Made by a program: the position numbers and the translations under genes. 11,895 nt of DNA. It comes from Mycoplasmatota bacterium (GTDB lineage Bacteria > Bacillota_I > Bacilli_A > Izemoplasmatales > Izemoplasmataceae). Below the pieces are notes generated by a model. The model saw nothing but the letters and a program-made list of their open reading frames with translations, was not told the origin of the DNA and searched no databases. Shown here piece by piece: positions 6,296-11,895 of this stretch. The first letter of the stretch is position 1; each line of letters begins with the position of its first letter. The stretch lies in contig DAOVWR010000030.1 in the NCBI GenBank assembly GCA_030636545.1, forward strand, positions 1 to 11,895, written 5' to 3'.

Positions 6296-7310
6296 TACTA
6301 TCACCACTGTGATATTTTGTTAAATATTCTAGTGCTTCTAAGAAAGAACTTACTCCCACAAGTTCCATATCTGTATCAAAAGTATTATAAAATTCTAATG
6401 CCATAATATAATTATCGTCATCCTCATCACTAAGATGAGGTACAAAAAAGATATCCATACCGTTCATTATCGCGGTAGCTATTTTTTGTTCGATGCCACC
6501 AATATACCCAACATTACCAAGTACATCAATTGTTCCTGTTCCAGCAATTTTAAGGCCTGAATCAAGATTGGTTTCCTCAAGACTATAATAAATATATAAT
6601 GATTGCATTAGACCACCACTTGGTCCACCAGTACTGTTTTCAACAACTGTAAATCGGTAGATAAAAGAGTGGAGAACTGTGTAATAATCCAAATAAACAC
6701 CAAGGGAACATTTTCCTTCTTCTATTTCAATATTTTCAACGTTTACAACTATAGTTTCACCATCTCTTATTACTTCAAACTCCGCAAAATCACCACAGGC
6801 AATACCGCTAAGTGCGCGATCCATATCAGCAATTCCATTAATTTTAACAATGTGATCGCCAAATTCTAAGGAATCAGGTGTTAAGGTATTGTAAACTAAG
6901 AAAACAGTTAGAAAACTTGTATAACTGATACTTTCCTCAGCATTTTCCATTCCAACCACAATACTTGTTGCGATTGAATCATCTTTCATTATCTGCCCCA
7001 TAATGAGTAGATCATCAGGCTCAATATCATCATAATATGTTGGTAAATCTTTTATTGCTACATTTTTATCCCATGACCCTAAGATATACTGTAAAATTGT
7101 TATTTCATCAATCGAAACTACACTAGTAGTGTGAAATGTCGATCCTGTGTCTAGTCCTTCATCAATTCTAATTGAATTGATTATATTATCATTAAAACCT
7201 GGAGATACTAACGAGTAATCAACAGGAAATAGACCTACAACCATTAAGGGTATAAAGATAATCATAAAAGCAATTAAAAATTTCTTATATTTTATAAATG
7301 TTATTTTCAT
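6288..7310 (-). CDS. ylbL: YlbL/SepM-like membrane-anchored PDZ and Lon-type (S16) serine protease
   Basis: A 340-residue protease with one N-terminal membrane anchor (about residues 10-30), a long extracytoplasmic region, a PDZ-like domain (about 118-195, including FGDHIVKINGIADMDRAL) and a Lon-type catalytic domain. The serine-lysine dyad is clear: S231 in TGGPSGGLM and K276 in GYIGGIEQKIATAI. Family members include B. subtilis YlbL and streptococcal SepM, which trims a competence pheromone; the target here is unknown. The start ATG (7310) overlaps the dCMP deaminase stop as ATGA. There is no Shine-Dalgarno sequence, only an A-rich stretch, so translation probably depends on ribosomes finishing the upstream gene. 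A small membrane protein gene overlaps its stop. Confidence 0.9.
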   Translation of the reverse strand: MKITFIKYKKFLIAFMIIFIPLMVVGLFPVDYSLVSPGFNDNIINSIRIDEGLDTGSTFHTTSVVSIDEITILQYILGSWDKNVAIKDLPTYYDDIEPDDLLIMGQIMKDDSIATSIVVGMENAEESISYTSFLTVFLVYNTLTPDSLEFGDHIVKINGIADMDRALSGIACGDFAEFEVIRDGETIVVNVENIEIEEGKCSLGVYLDYYTVLHSFIYRFTVVENSTGGPSGGLMQSLYIYYSLEETNLDSGLKIAGTGTIDVLGNVGYIGGIEQKIATAIMNGMDIFFVPHLSDEDDDNYIMALEFYNTFDTDMELVGVSSFLEALEYLTKYHSGDSND

Positions 7311-7777
7311 TTTTTTATTTCAATATCGATCATTGGCATTTTTCGATATACTATTTTTGCACTATCAAACATTCTTCTTGAAGCAGTAAAAGAATCTTGA
7401 TCATGATATTTATCTTGTAGGTAAACTAATTCTTTAATTCCGCTTTGAATAACTAATTTAGCACAATCATTACAAGGAAATAATGTTACATAAAGAGTTG
7501 CACCATCTAAGCTAACTGTAGAATTTAAAATAGCGTTTGGTTCAGCGTGAACTACATATGGATATTTTGAATCTAGCCAATCTCCATCTTTAGTCCATGG
7601 AAAAGTATCATCTTCAACCCCATACGGAAACCCATTATAGCCAATACCGATAATTCTCTTCTTTTGATTAACAATACAAGCACCTACTTGGGTGTGTGGG
7701 TCTTTACTACGCATTGCTGATAATCTTGCTACTCCCATGAAATATTCATCCCATGATATGTAATTTTCTCTTTTCAT
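7307..7777 (-). CDS. comEB: dCMP deaminase (ComEB-like cytidine/deoxycytidylate deaminase)
   Basis: A 156-residue zinc enzyme that converts dCMP to dUMP, feeding thymidylate synthesis. The zinc and catalytic site is intact: H77-A-E79 (HAEPNAI), with E79 the proton shuttle, and C102/C105 in the PCNDC motif. The N-terminal SWDEYFMGVARLSAMRSKDPHTQVGA block and the RIIGIGYNGFP stretch are typical of dCMP deaminases rather than riboflavin or tRNA deaminases. The start is ATG 7777, with AGGGGGA about 8 nt upstream, overlapping the acetyltransferase stop as ATGA. The last two codons are AAA AAA just before TGA and create an A7 run that also contains the start of the next gene. In B. subtilis comEB lies in a competence operon, but no competence genes are seen here. 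Confidence 0.93.
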   Translation of the reverse strand: MKRENYISWDEYFMGVARLSAMRSKDPHTQVGACIVNQKKRIIGIGYNGFPYGVEDDTFPWTKDGDWLDSKYPYVVHAEPNAILNSTVSLDGATLYVTLFPCNDCAKLVIQSGIKELVYLQDKYHDQDSFTASRRMFDSAKIVYRKMPMIDIEIKK

Positions 7778-8295
7778 TTTTGTTCCCCCTTAAGGATAAG
7801 TTCATAATATTTTAATGTAAGTCCCCACAAATCGATTGTCTTAATGTATTTATATCCTAGTTTGAGGATAACTTTTTCACTAGGCTGATTATTGATATCT
7901 GTGAAAGCAATAATTTTTTCTAGTTTAAGATGACTAGCTAACTCTCTCATAGTAAATGCAGACTCGCTAGCATAACCTTTACCCCAATAATCTTCATTAA
8001 AGCCATAAAGTATCTCATTAAAATTAAATTCTTTGACATAAGCAACACCTGCATAGCCAATTAGTTTATTAGTATCTTTTAAGATAACAGCGTAGATTAA
8101 GTTAGGTTTTTCAATTTTAAAAGAATCTTTAAAGCTATTTAGACAAGCAAGGGATTGTTTTTCCGAAAAAGAACCATTCCCTGGTAAATACTTTCTCACA
8201 TTCTTATTTGACATTATTTCGTGTAATTCTAAATAATCATTATCAGTAAACTGACGATATATTAATCTTTTAGATTCTAGTACAAGATAACCCAT
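7774..8295 (-). CDS. GNAT family N-acetyltransferase (RimJ/RimL-like)
   Basis: A 173-residue acetyl-CoA-dependent acetyltransferase. It begins with the RimJ/RimL-type first strand (LESKRLIYRQFTDNDYLELHEIM). The acetyl-CoA pyrophosphate-binding motif is YWGKGYASES (about residues 103-112), followed by the N-Q-PSEKVILKLGYKY block (about 136-150) usual in this group. Relatives acetylate ribosomal protein N-termini or small amines and antibiotics; the substrate cannot be told. The start is ATG 8295, supported by GGGTGG upstream; the in-frame GTG at 8304 lies at or before that ribosome binding site and is rejected. It lies 12 nt after psuG and overlaps the dCMP deaminase start by 4 nt, in the same transcription run. 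Confidence 0.88.
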   Translation of the reverse strand: MGYLVLESKRLIYRQFTDNDYLELHEIMSNKNVRKYLPGNGSFSEKQSLACLNSFKDSFKIEKPNLIYAVILKDTNKLIGYAGVAYVKEFNFNEILYGFNEDYWGKGYASESAFTMRELASHLKLEKIIAFTDINNQPSEKVILKLGYKYIKTIDLWGLTLKYYELILKGEQK

Positions 8296-8307
8296 TATTA
8301 CCACCCA

Positions 8308-9225
8308 CTATTTTAATTTGTTTAGATTAACACTTATTTGACTAGCTAATTTACAGTTGCTATAAACTAACTGAATATTTGATTTTAATGAATCACCTTT
8401 TGTAATTTCAGCAATCTTAGCAAGTAAATAAGGCGTAGTTTCTTTTCCGCCAATTCCTAGTTTATTCATTTCAGCGATTGCTTCAACAATTGCTTTTTCA
8501 ATTAAATCTTTATCCATCGAATACTCTTCGCTAATTGGATTAGCAACAAGCATCCCTCCGCGGAGATTTAATTTTTGCTGTGTGTGAAAGAAATTTGCAA
8601 TTTCTTTTGGAGTATCAATTTTAAAATTCACTTTATAGTCAGATTCTCTTGTATAAAATGCCGGTAATGTACTAGTTTTATAGCCAACAACAGGAACACC
8701 TTTTGTTTCTAAATATTCCATTGTTAATCCTAAATCTAAAATAGCTTTTGCTCCAGCACAAACCACTAATACATTAGTCTCAGCTAACTCTTCAAGGTCA
8801 GCAGAAATATCAAAAGTCGTTTCAGCCCCACGGTGAACTCCACCGATTCCACCTGTGGCAAATACTAAAATATTAGCAAGTGAAGCAATATAACTTGTCG
8901 CAGAAACAGTTGTTGCGCCATCAATTTCATTAGCTACATTATAAGCAATATCTCTTCGTGAAGTTTTAACAACATCAAGTCCCTTTTTACCAAGAAAATC
9001 AATTTCCTCAGTACTAAGACCGATTTTTAGTTTTCCATTTAGAATCGCAATTGTTGCTGGTACACTGCCTTGTTCTCTAATAATTCTTTCACATTCTAAT
9101 GCTGTCTTTACATTTTCAGGATATGGCATTCCATGTGAGATAATAGTTGATTCAAGAGCAACAATCGGTTGATTGTTTTTCATTGCTTCAAGTACTTCTT
9201 TACTATACTCAATATATTCATTCAT
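8308..9225 (-). CDS. psuG: Pseudouridine-5'-phosphate glycosidase
   Basis: A 305-residue enzyme that splits pseudouridine 5'-phosphate into uracil and ribose 5-phosphate, the second step of pseudouridine catabolism. The family start ALESTIISHGMPYPEN and the TGGIGGVHRGAE, DISADLEEL and VCAGAKAILDLGLTMEYLE blocks are all present. E25, K87, H131, D143 and K160 lie at a constant offset of six from the active-site residues I recall for E. coli PsuG (K166 being the lysine that forms the ring-opened adduct), so the active site appears intact. Length matches the family. ATG 9225 overlaps the psuK stop by 8 nt (ATGAATGA), with AAGGTGG about 9 nt upstream, so the kinase and glycosidase are likely co-translated. 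Confidence 0.96.
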   Translation of the reverse strand: MNEYIEYSKEVLEAMKNNQPIVALESTIISHGMPYPENVKTALECERIIREQGSVPATIAILNGKLKIGLSTEEIDFLGKKGLDVVKTSRRDIAYNVANEIDGATTVSATSYIASLANILVFATGGIGGVHRGAETTFDISADLEELAETNVLVVCAGAKAILDLGLTMEYLETKGVPVVGYKTSTLPAFYTRESDYKVNFKIDTPKEIANFFHTQQKLNLRGGMLVANPISEEYSMDKDLIEKAIVEAIAEMNKLGIGGKETTPYLLAKIAEITKGDSLKSNIQLVYSNCKLASQISVNLNKLK

Positions 9226-10117
9226 TTACTTCATCCACCTTTTCTTTAGTTAGCAAATTATTTGTTGAGTTATTTGATAAAAGTGTTAGATACGCTAATT
9301 TCTTAGCATATAATAGGCTTTTTTGATTATTTAGTCCATGAATCATGCCATGAACAAAACCACTTAAGAAAGCATCTCCTGCCCCTGAAGCATTAATGAC
9401 ATTTGTTAATGAGATAGGGTTGGTTGTTAGGATTTCTTCCTTAGTTACTAATGTTATTTCTTGGTCTTGGTTAGTTATGATAATTTTTGTAGCACCTCTT
9501 TTTTGAAGATCAGTAATTTGGTTTAAGAGGATCTGTTCGTTTGATAACTTATCTAGTTCAAGACGATTTACTTTAAGTAGGTCAATATACTTGAGAAGAT
9601 TGGCTATCTTCATAACTTTTTTTGTACTTACAGCATCCATCACAATTGCTTTATCATGATGATTAATTAGTAGATATTCAATTGCCTCTTTAGTTAGATT
9701 GTTATCAATTACTAAAATATCAAAAGAATTAATATAGTCTTTTTGAGTAGTTAAATACGCTTTTGTTAGTTTAGTTAAGATATCCATATCGTTTAATCCT
9801 AGGAATAAATCGTTATCTTTATCCATTACACCTAAATAAACACTATTAGAGGCGTTTTCTAAAAATAAACTATGACTTATATCAATACTTAAGTCTATTA
9901 GACTGTTTATTGCACTCTTAGAAAACTCATCATCTCCAAAAATTGTTAAAAATGAAACAGCGTTATTCATTCTCCTAATATTTGCAGCGATATTTCTAGC
10001 TACACCACCAAAAGCAATGTGGATGTTAGCTAAGTTAGAATCATGAAGTACGTATTCGTCTTCTGTTTTTGCATAGATATCAATATTTTGAGCACCTATT
10101 ATTAAAACTTTTTGCAT
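9218..10117 (-). CDS. psuK: PfkB-family sugar kinase, probably pseudouridine kinase
   Basis: A 299-residue ribokinase/PfkB-fold kinase, predicted to phosphorylate pseudouridine to pseudouridine 5'-phosphate for PsuG. The N-terminal signature region GGVARNIAANIRRM (about 37-50), the KVNRLEL segment (N-x-x-E type, about 182-188) and the anion-hole motif NASGAGDAFLSGF, with catalytic base D248, are visible. The specific pseudouridine assignment rests on its 8-nt overlap with psuG; the fold alone would also fit other nucleoside or sugar kinases. It has no N-terminal helix-turn-helix domain, unlike some psuK homologues. ATG 10117 is preceded by AGGTGA; the in-frame GTG at 10126 precedes or overlaps that site and is rejected. 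It begins 9 nt after the msrA stop. No pseudouridine transporter gene is seen in the window. Confidence 0.88.
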   Translation of the reverse strand: MQKVLIIGAQNIDIYAKTEDEYVLHDSNLANIHIAFGGVARNIAANIRRMNNAVSFLTIFGDDEFSKSAINSLIDLSIDISHSLFLENASNSVYLGVMDKDNDLFLGLNDMDILTKLTKAYLTTQKDYINSFDILVIDNNLTKEAIEYLLINHHDKAIVMDAVSTKKVMKIANLLKYIDLLKVNRLELDKLSNEQILLNQITDLQKRGATKIIITNQDQEITLVTKEEILTTNPISLTNVINASGAGDAFLSGFVHGMIHGLNNQKSLLYAKKLAYLTLLSNNSTNNLLTKEKVDEVNE

Positions 10118-10126
10118 GGATTTCAC

Positions 10127-10612
10127 CTACTTTATATTGGTATAACTACCCAAATCAATATGGCAGTAACCATAATGATGTTTCTCTAAATAATCTTGAT
10201 GATATTCTTCTGCCTTATAAAATGTTAAGCCAGTAGCTAATTCAATAGCGATATTCTTAGGATATTCTTTTTGTTTAATTTGAAAGTAACTTCTAATAAA
10301 TGGTAACTGATCATCTGAATAATTATAAATCCCTGTACGGTACTGGATGCCTATATCGTTTCCTTGTTTATTTAGCGAAGTGGGATCAACGATATTAAAG
10401 AAATGATCCAATAACTTTTTAAGAGAAATAATATCTTCATTATAAGTTAAGATCACAGCTTCAGCATGACCTGAAAAATTACATACTTGTTCGTATGTTG
10501 GCTGTCCTTCACCGTTTATGTATCCAGCGAATGTCTCAAGCACACCATCTAACTGTTTAAAATATGCTTCTACTCCCCAAAAACATCCTCCGGCCATTAC
10601 GATTGTTTTCAT
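10127..10612 (-). CDS. msrA: Peptide methionine-S-sulfoxide reductase
   Basis: A 161-residue cytosolic repair enzyme that reduces methionine-S-sulfoxide in proteins, using thioredoxin as electron donor. The catalytic motif GCFWG has its nucleophilic cysteine at C10, directly after the start, as expected for short bacterial MsrA. Further conserved blocks are GYINGEGQPTYEQVC, SGHAEAV, FFNIVDPTSLNKQGNDIGIQYRTGIY and EEYHQDYLEKH. C150 near the C-terminus (YGYCHIDLG) is a likely resolving cysteine. The start is ATG 10612 with a strong GGAGGA. The 27-nt gap to tcdA contains no obvious promoter or terminator. No msrB is fused or adjacent. Confidence 0.96.
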   Translation of the reverse strand: MKTIVMAGGCFWGVEAYFKQLDGVLETFAGYINGEGQPTYEQVCNFSGHAEAVILTYNEDIISLKKLLDHFFNIVDPTSLNKQGNDIGIQYRTGIYNYSDDQLPFIRSYFQIKQKEYPKNIAIELATGLTFYKAEEYHQDYLEKHHYGYCHIDLGSYTNIK

Positions 10613-10639
10613 AGAATTTCCTCCAGTTAAGTAAATTAG

Positions 10640-11323
10640 TTATTCAATTATTTTATTAACAATATAACTTGCCGCAAATAAACCTGCGGTAGCTGGTACA
10701 AATGAGTTTGAAGACGGACTACGTTTTTGATTATCTATACTGTTTGGCTCCTCTTTTGAATAAATCACAGGAACTTTACCTTTAATACCTTCTTTTCTAA
10801 GTTTATTTCTAATGATTTTAGCAATTGGGTCATAGCTTGTTTTTGTTATTTCTGATATTTCCAACATCTCTGGGTGAAGTTTATTTCCTTGGCCCATTGA
10901 AGAAATAAAGGGAATACCTCTTTTTAAGCATTCTTTAATAATATCTATTTTGTAAGTTATTGTGTCTATAGCGTCAATTACATAATCGATTTTATGATTA
11001 AAGATTTCTTTTTTAGTCTCAAAATCATAAAAAGTATGGTAAGTAATAACTTCTAGATTTTTATTTATATCTAGTAGTCTTCCTTTCATTACCACTGTTT
11101 TTGGTAAACCGATTGTTGAAGATAAAGCAATAATTTGACGGTTAATATTAGTTTCATCAACAACGTCTTGATCAACAATAATGAGTTTACCGATACCACT
11201 TCTTGCGAGTGACTCTGTGGCGTGTCCTCCGACACCCCCAAGGCCAATAACTAAGACGGTAGTTTGCTGAAGAAGGTTAAATTTTTCTTCTCCGATTAGA
11301 TCAATAGTTTTCTTAAAAATCAT
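10640..11323 (-). CDS. tcdA: tRNA threonylcarbamoyladenosine dehydratase (TcdA/CsdL, ThiF family)
   Basis: A 227-residue E1-like ATP-dependent enzyme that cyclises t6A to ct6A at position 37 of ANN-decoding tRNAs. The nucleotide-binding loop VLVIGLGGVGGHATESLARSG (about 24-44), the acidic DQDVVDETNINRQ segment (about 51-63, with the adenylation-site arginine) and the TSYDPIAKIIRNKLRKEG and SSNSFVPATAG blocks distinguish TcdA from ThiF/MoeB, which usually carry zinc-binding CxxC pairs absent here. ATG 11323 is preceded by AGGTGAT; the in-frame GTG at 11332 lies inside that site. A terminator-like hairpin ends 6 nt before the ribosome binding site, so expression may depend on readthrough or on a promoter inside the upstream gene. 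Confidence 0.92.
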   Translation of the reverse strand: MIFKKTIDLIGEEKFNLLQQTTVLVIGLGGVGGHATESLARSGIGKLIIVDQDVVDETNINRQIIALSSTIGLPKTVVMKGRLLDINKNLEVITYHTFYDFETKKEIFNHKIDYVIDAIDTITYKIDIIKECLKRGIPFISSMGQGNKLHPEMLEISEITKTSYDPIAKIIRNKLRKEGIKGKVPVIYSKEEPNSIDNQKRSPSSNSFVPATAGLFAASYIVNKIIE

Positions 11324-11337
11324 TTTAATCACCTGAT

Positions 11338-11362
11338 AAAAATGACTACCTAAGTAGCCATT
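11338..11362 (-). terminator. Terminator or attenuator hairpin between the 142-residue membrane gene and tcdA
   Basis: On the minus strand AATGGCTAC (11362-11354) pairs with GTAGTCATT (11349-11341), nine pairs with one G-U, around a TTAG loop; five T follow (11342-11338). It overlaps the stop of the upstream gene and ends 6 nt before the AGGTGA of tcdA. There is no room for a normal promoter between hairpin and tcdA. Confidence 0.6.
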
Positions 11363-11789
11363 ATCTTCTTAATAGATTTATGTTAAAATATTTTTGACCT
11401 ACTATGAACAAGATTAAATAAGCCACTAAAAACAATGGAATTATTACATGAGGTACGTAAATTAATAACCCACCTAAATAGATAAATAATATTGCAATTC
11501 CTAAGACACCAAAAGCAACGATGATAATCAAAGCAAGAAACTCTCTTTGATATGAGGGCTTTAGTCTTCTCTCAAATCTATCTCTTGTTAATAATATGTA
11601 TAATAAGCCAATTATAAAGACAATAATAGTAACAATGTCTGCGACTAATATTATATTATTTACACTAGTAATAATGTGTAAATCAAAGATATATGAAAGA
11701 ACTAACAAGATCGGAACTAGCATGAAGCAAAATGTATAAAATACCATTAAGTTTATTTGGAATAAGTTATAAATCTTTTTTCTTTTCAT
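11361..11789 (-). CDS. Four-helix membrane protein, unknown function
   Basis: A 142-residue protein with four strongly hydrophobic segments (about residues 13-34, 43-67, 84-107 and 110-131), separated by short basic loops such as RDRFERRLKPSYQRE. It begins KRKKIYN, consistent with a cytoplasmic N-terminus. I do not recognise a family. Its ATG shares a base pair with the upstream stop (TAATG, 11791-11787) and there is no Shine-Dalgarno sequence in front of it, so translation probably depends on re-initiation after the upstream gene. A terminator-like hairpin begins at its stop codon. The open frame, membrane topology and tight coupling support a real gene. Confidence 0.75.
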   Translation of the reverse strand: MKRKKIYNLFQINLMVFYTFCFMLVPILLVLSYIFDLHIITSVNNIILVADIVTIIVFIIGLLYILLTRDRFERRLKPSYQREFLALIIIVAFGVLGIAILFIYLGGLLIYVPHVIIPLFLVAYLILFIVGQKYFNINLLRR

Positions 11790-11895
11790 TAAGTAGCCGG
11801 TGGAGCGTTAATTTGTTTTGCTCGACGGACTTCTTTCTTTTCATTATAGAACTGAATTAACACCCTAATTGTAGCGGCAATAGGTGAAGCGAAAA
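11789..11895 (-). CDS. C-terminal end of an unidentified gene entering from the right edge
   Basis: The last 34 codons of a frame that is open to the window edge, ending in TAA at 11791-11789. The visible sequence begins FASPIAATIRVLIQFYNEKK and ends in a basic, proline-containing tail (EVRRAKQINAPPAT). Codon choice is a little richer in G+C than the neighbours (GCC, CCG, CGT, CGA). I do not recognise the family; a hydrophobic segment followed by a charged tail could suit the cytoplasmic end of a membrane protein. The stop overlaps the next start by one base. Confidence 0.55.
   Translation of the reverse strand, partial: FASPIAATIRVLIQFYNEKKEVRRAKQINAPPAT

Noticed and set aside
6669..6869. 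Plus-strand open frame inside the protease gene
   Set aside because: It is antisense to the PDZ-like domain, and its residues are asparagine/phenylalanine-rich as expected for a chance AT-rich frame.
1..11895. CRISPR arrays, tRNA or rRNA genes, toxin-antitoxin or phage defence modules, and alternative genetic code
   Set aside because: No spaced direct repeats, cloverleaf or rRNA motifs or defence domains were seen, and TGA terminates several intact proteins while tryptophans are encoded by TGG.

Overview
The window looks like chromosomal DNA of a low-G+C Firmicute or Mollicutes relative (for example the Izemoplasma/Haloplasma/Acholeplasma side of the tree). It is roughly one third G+C by eye and packed with short, often overlapping genes. 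Tryptophan is read from TGG and TGA is used as a stop several times, so the code is standard rather than the Mycoplasma code. The lspA-rluD pair, the YlbL-type protease and the YolD/UvrX polymerase pair are all Firmicutes-like. The species cannot be named from the sequence alone. Every gene I accept is on the minus strand, so transcription runs from high to low coordinates.

From the right edge down to 3601 there is a nearly gap-free run. It holds the end of an unknown gene, a four-helix membrane protein, tcdA, msrA, psuK, psuG, a GNAT acetyltransferase, a dCMP deaminase, a YlbL/SepM-like protease, a small membrane protein, lspA, an rluD-family pseudouridine synthase and a zinc-dependent phospholipase C-like protein. 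Spacing is -20 to +29 nt, and several junctions have stop and start codons overlapping (ATGA, TAATG or 8-nt overlaps), which suggests translational coupling. I found no convincing promoter inside this run. A terminator-like hairpin sits directly in front of the tcdA ribosome binding site and may split or attenuate it. The run closes with two tandem terminators (3519-3602).

Between 1825 and 3504 lies a self-contained cassette with its own promoter and terminator: a UvrX/YqjW-type Y-family DNA polymerase followed by a YolD-like protein, a known translesion-synthesis pairing in Firmicutes. Downstream is a MATE transporter with an extended -10 promoter, then a 71-codon membrane ORF, also with an extended -10 promoter.

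Functionally, the long run is rich in RNA modification and pyrimidine chemistry. RluD-type synthase makes pseudouridine, PsuK and PsuG break it down to ribose 5-phosphate and uracil, TcdA finishes the ct6A tRNA modification, and dCMP deaminase feeds dUMP/dTTP synthesis. Envelope functions (LspA, YlbL, small membrane proteins) and oxidative repair (MsrA) are interleaved. No defence system, CRISPR array, tRNA or rRNA is visible. The least ordinary signals are a small structured element at 56-112 that resembles an IS3-family end, and a heptameric A-run at the dCMP deaminase/protease junction.
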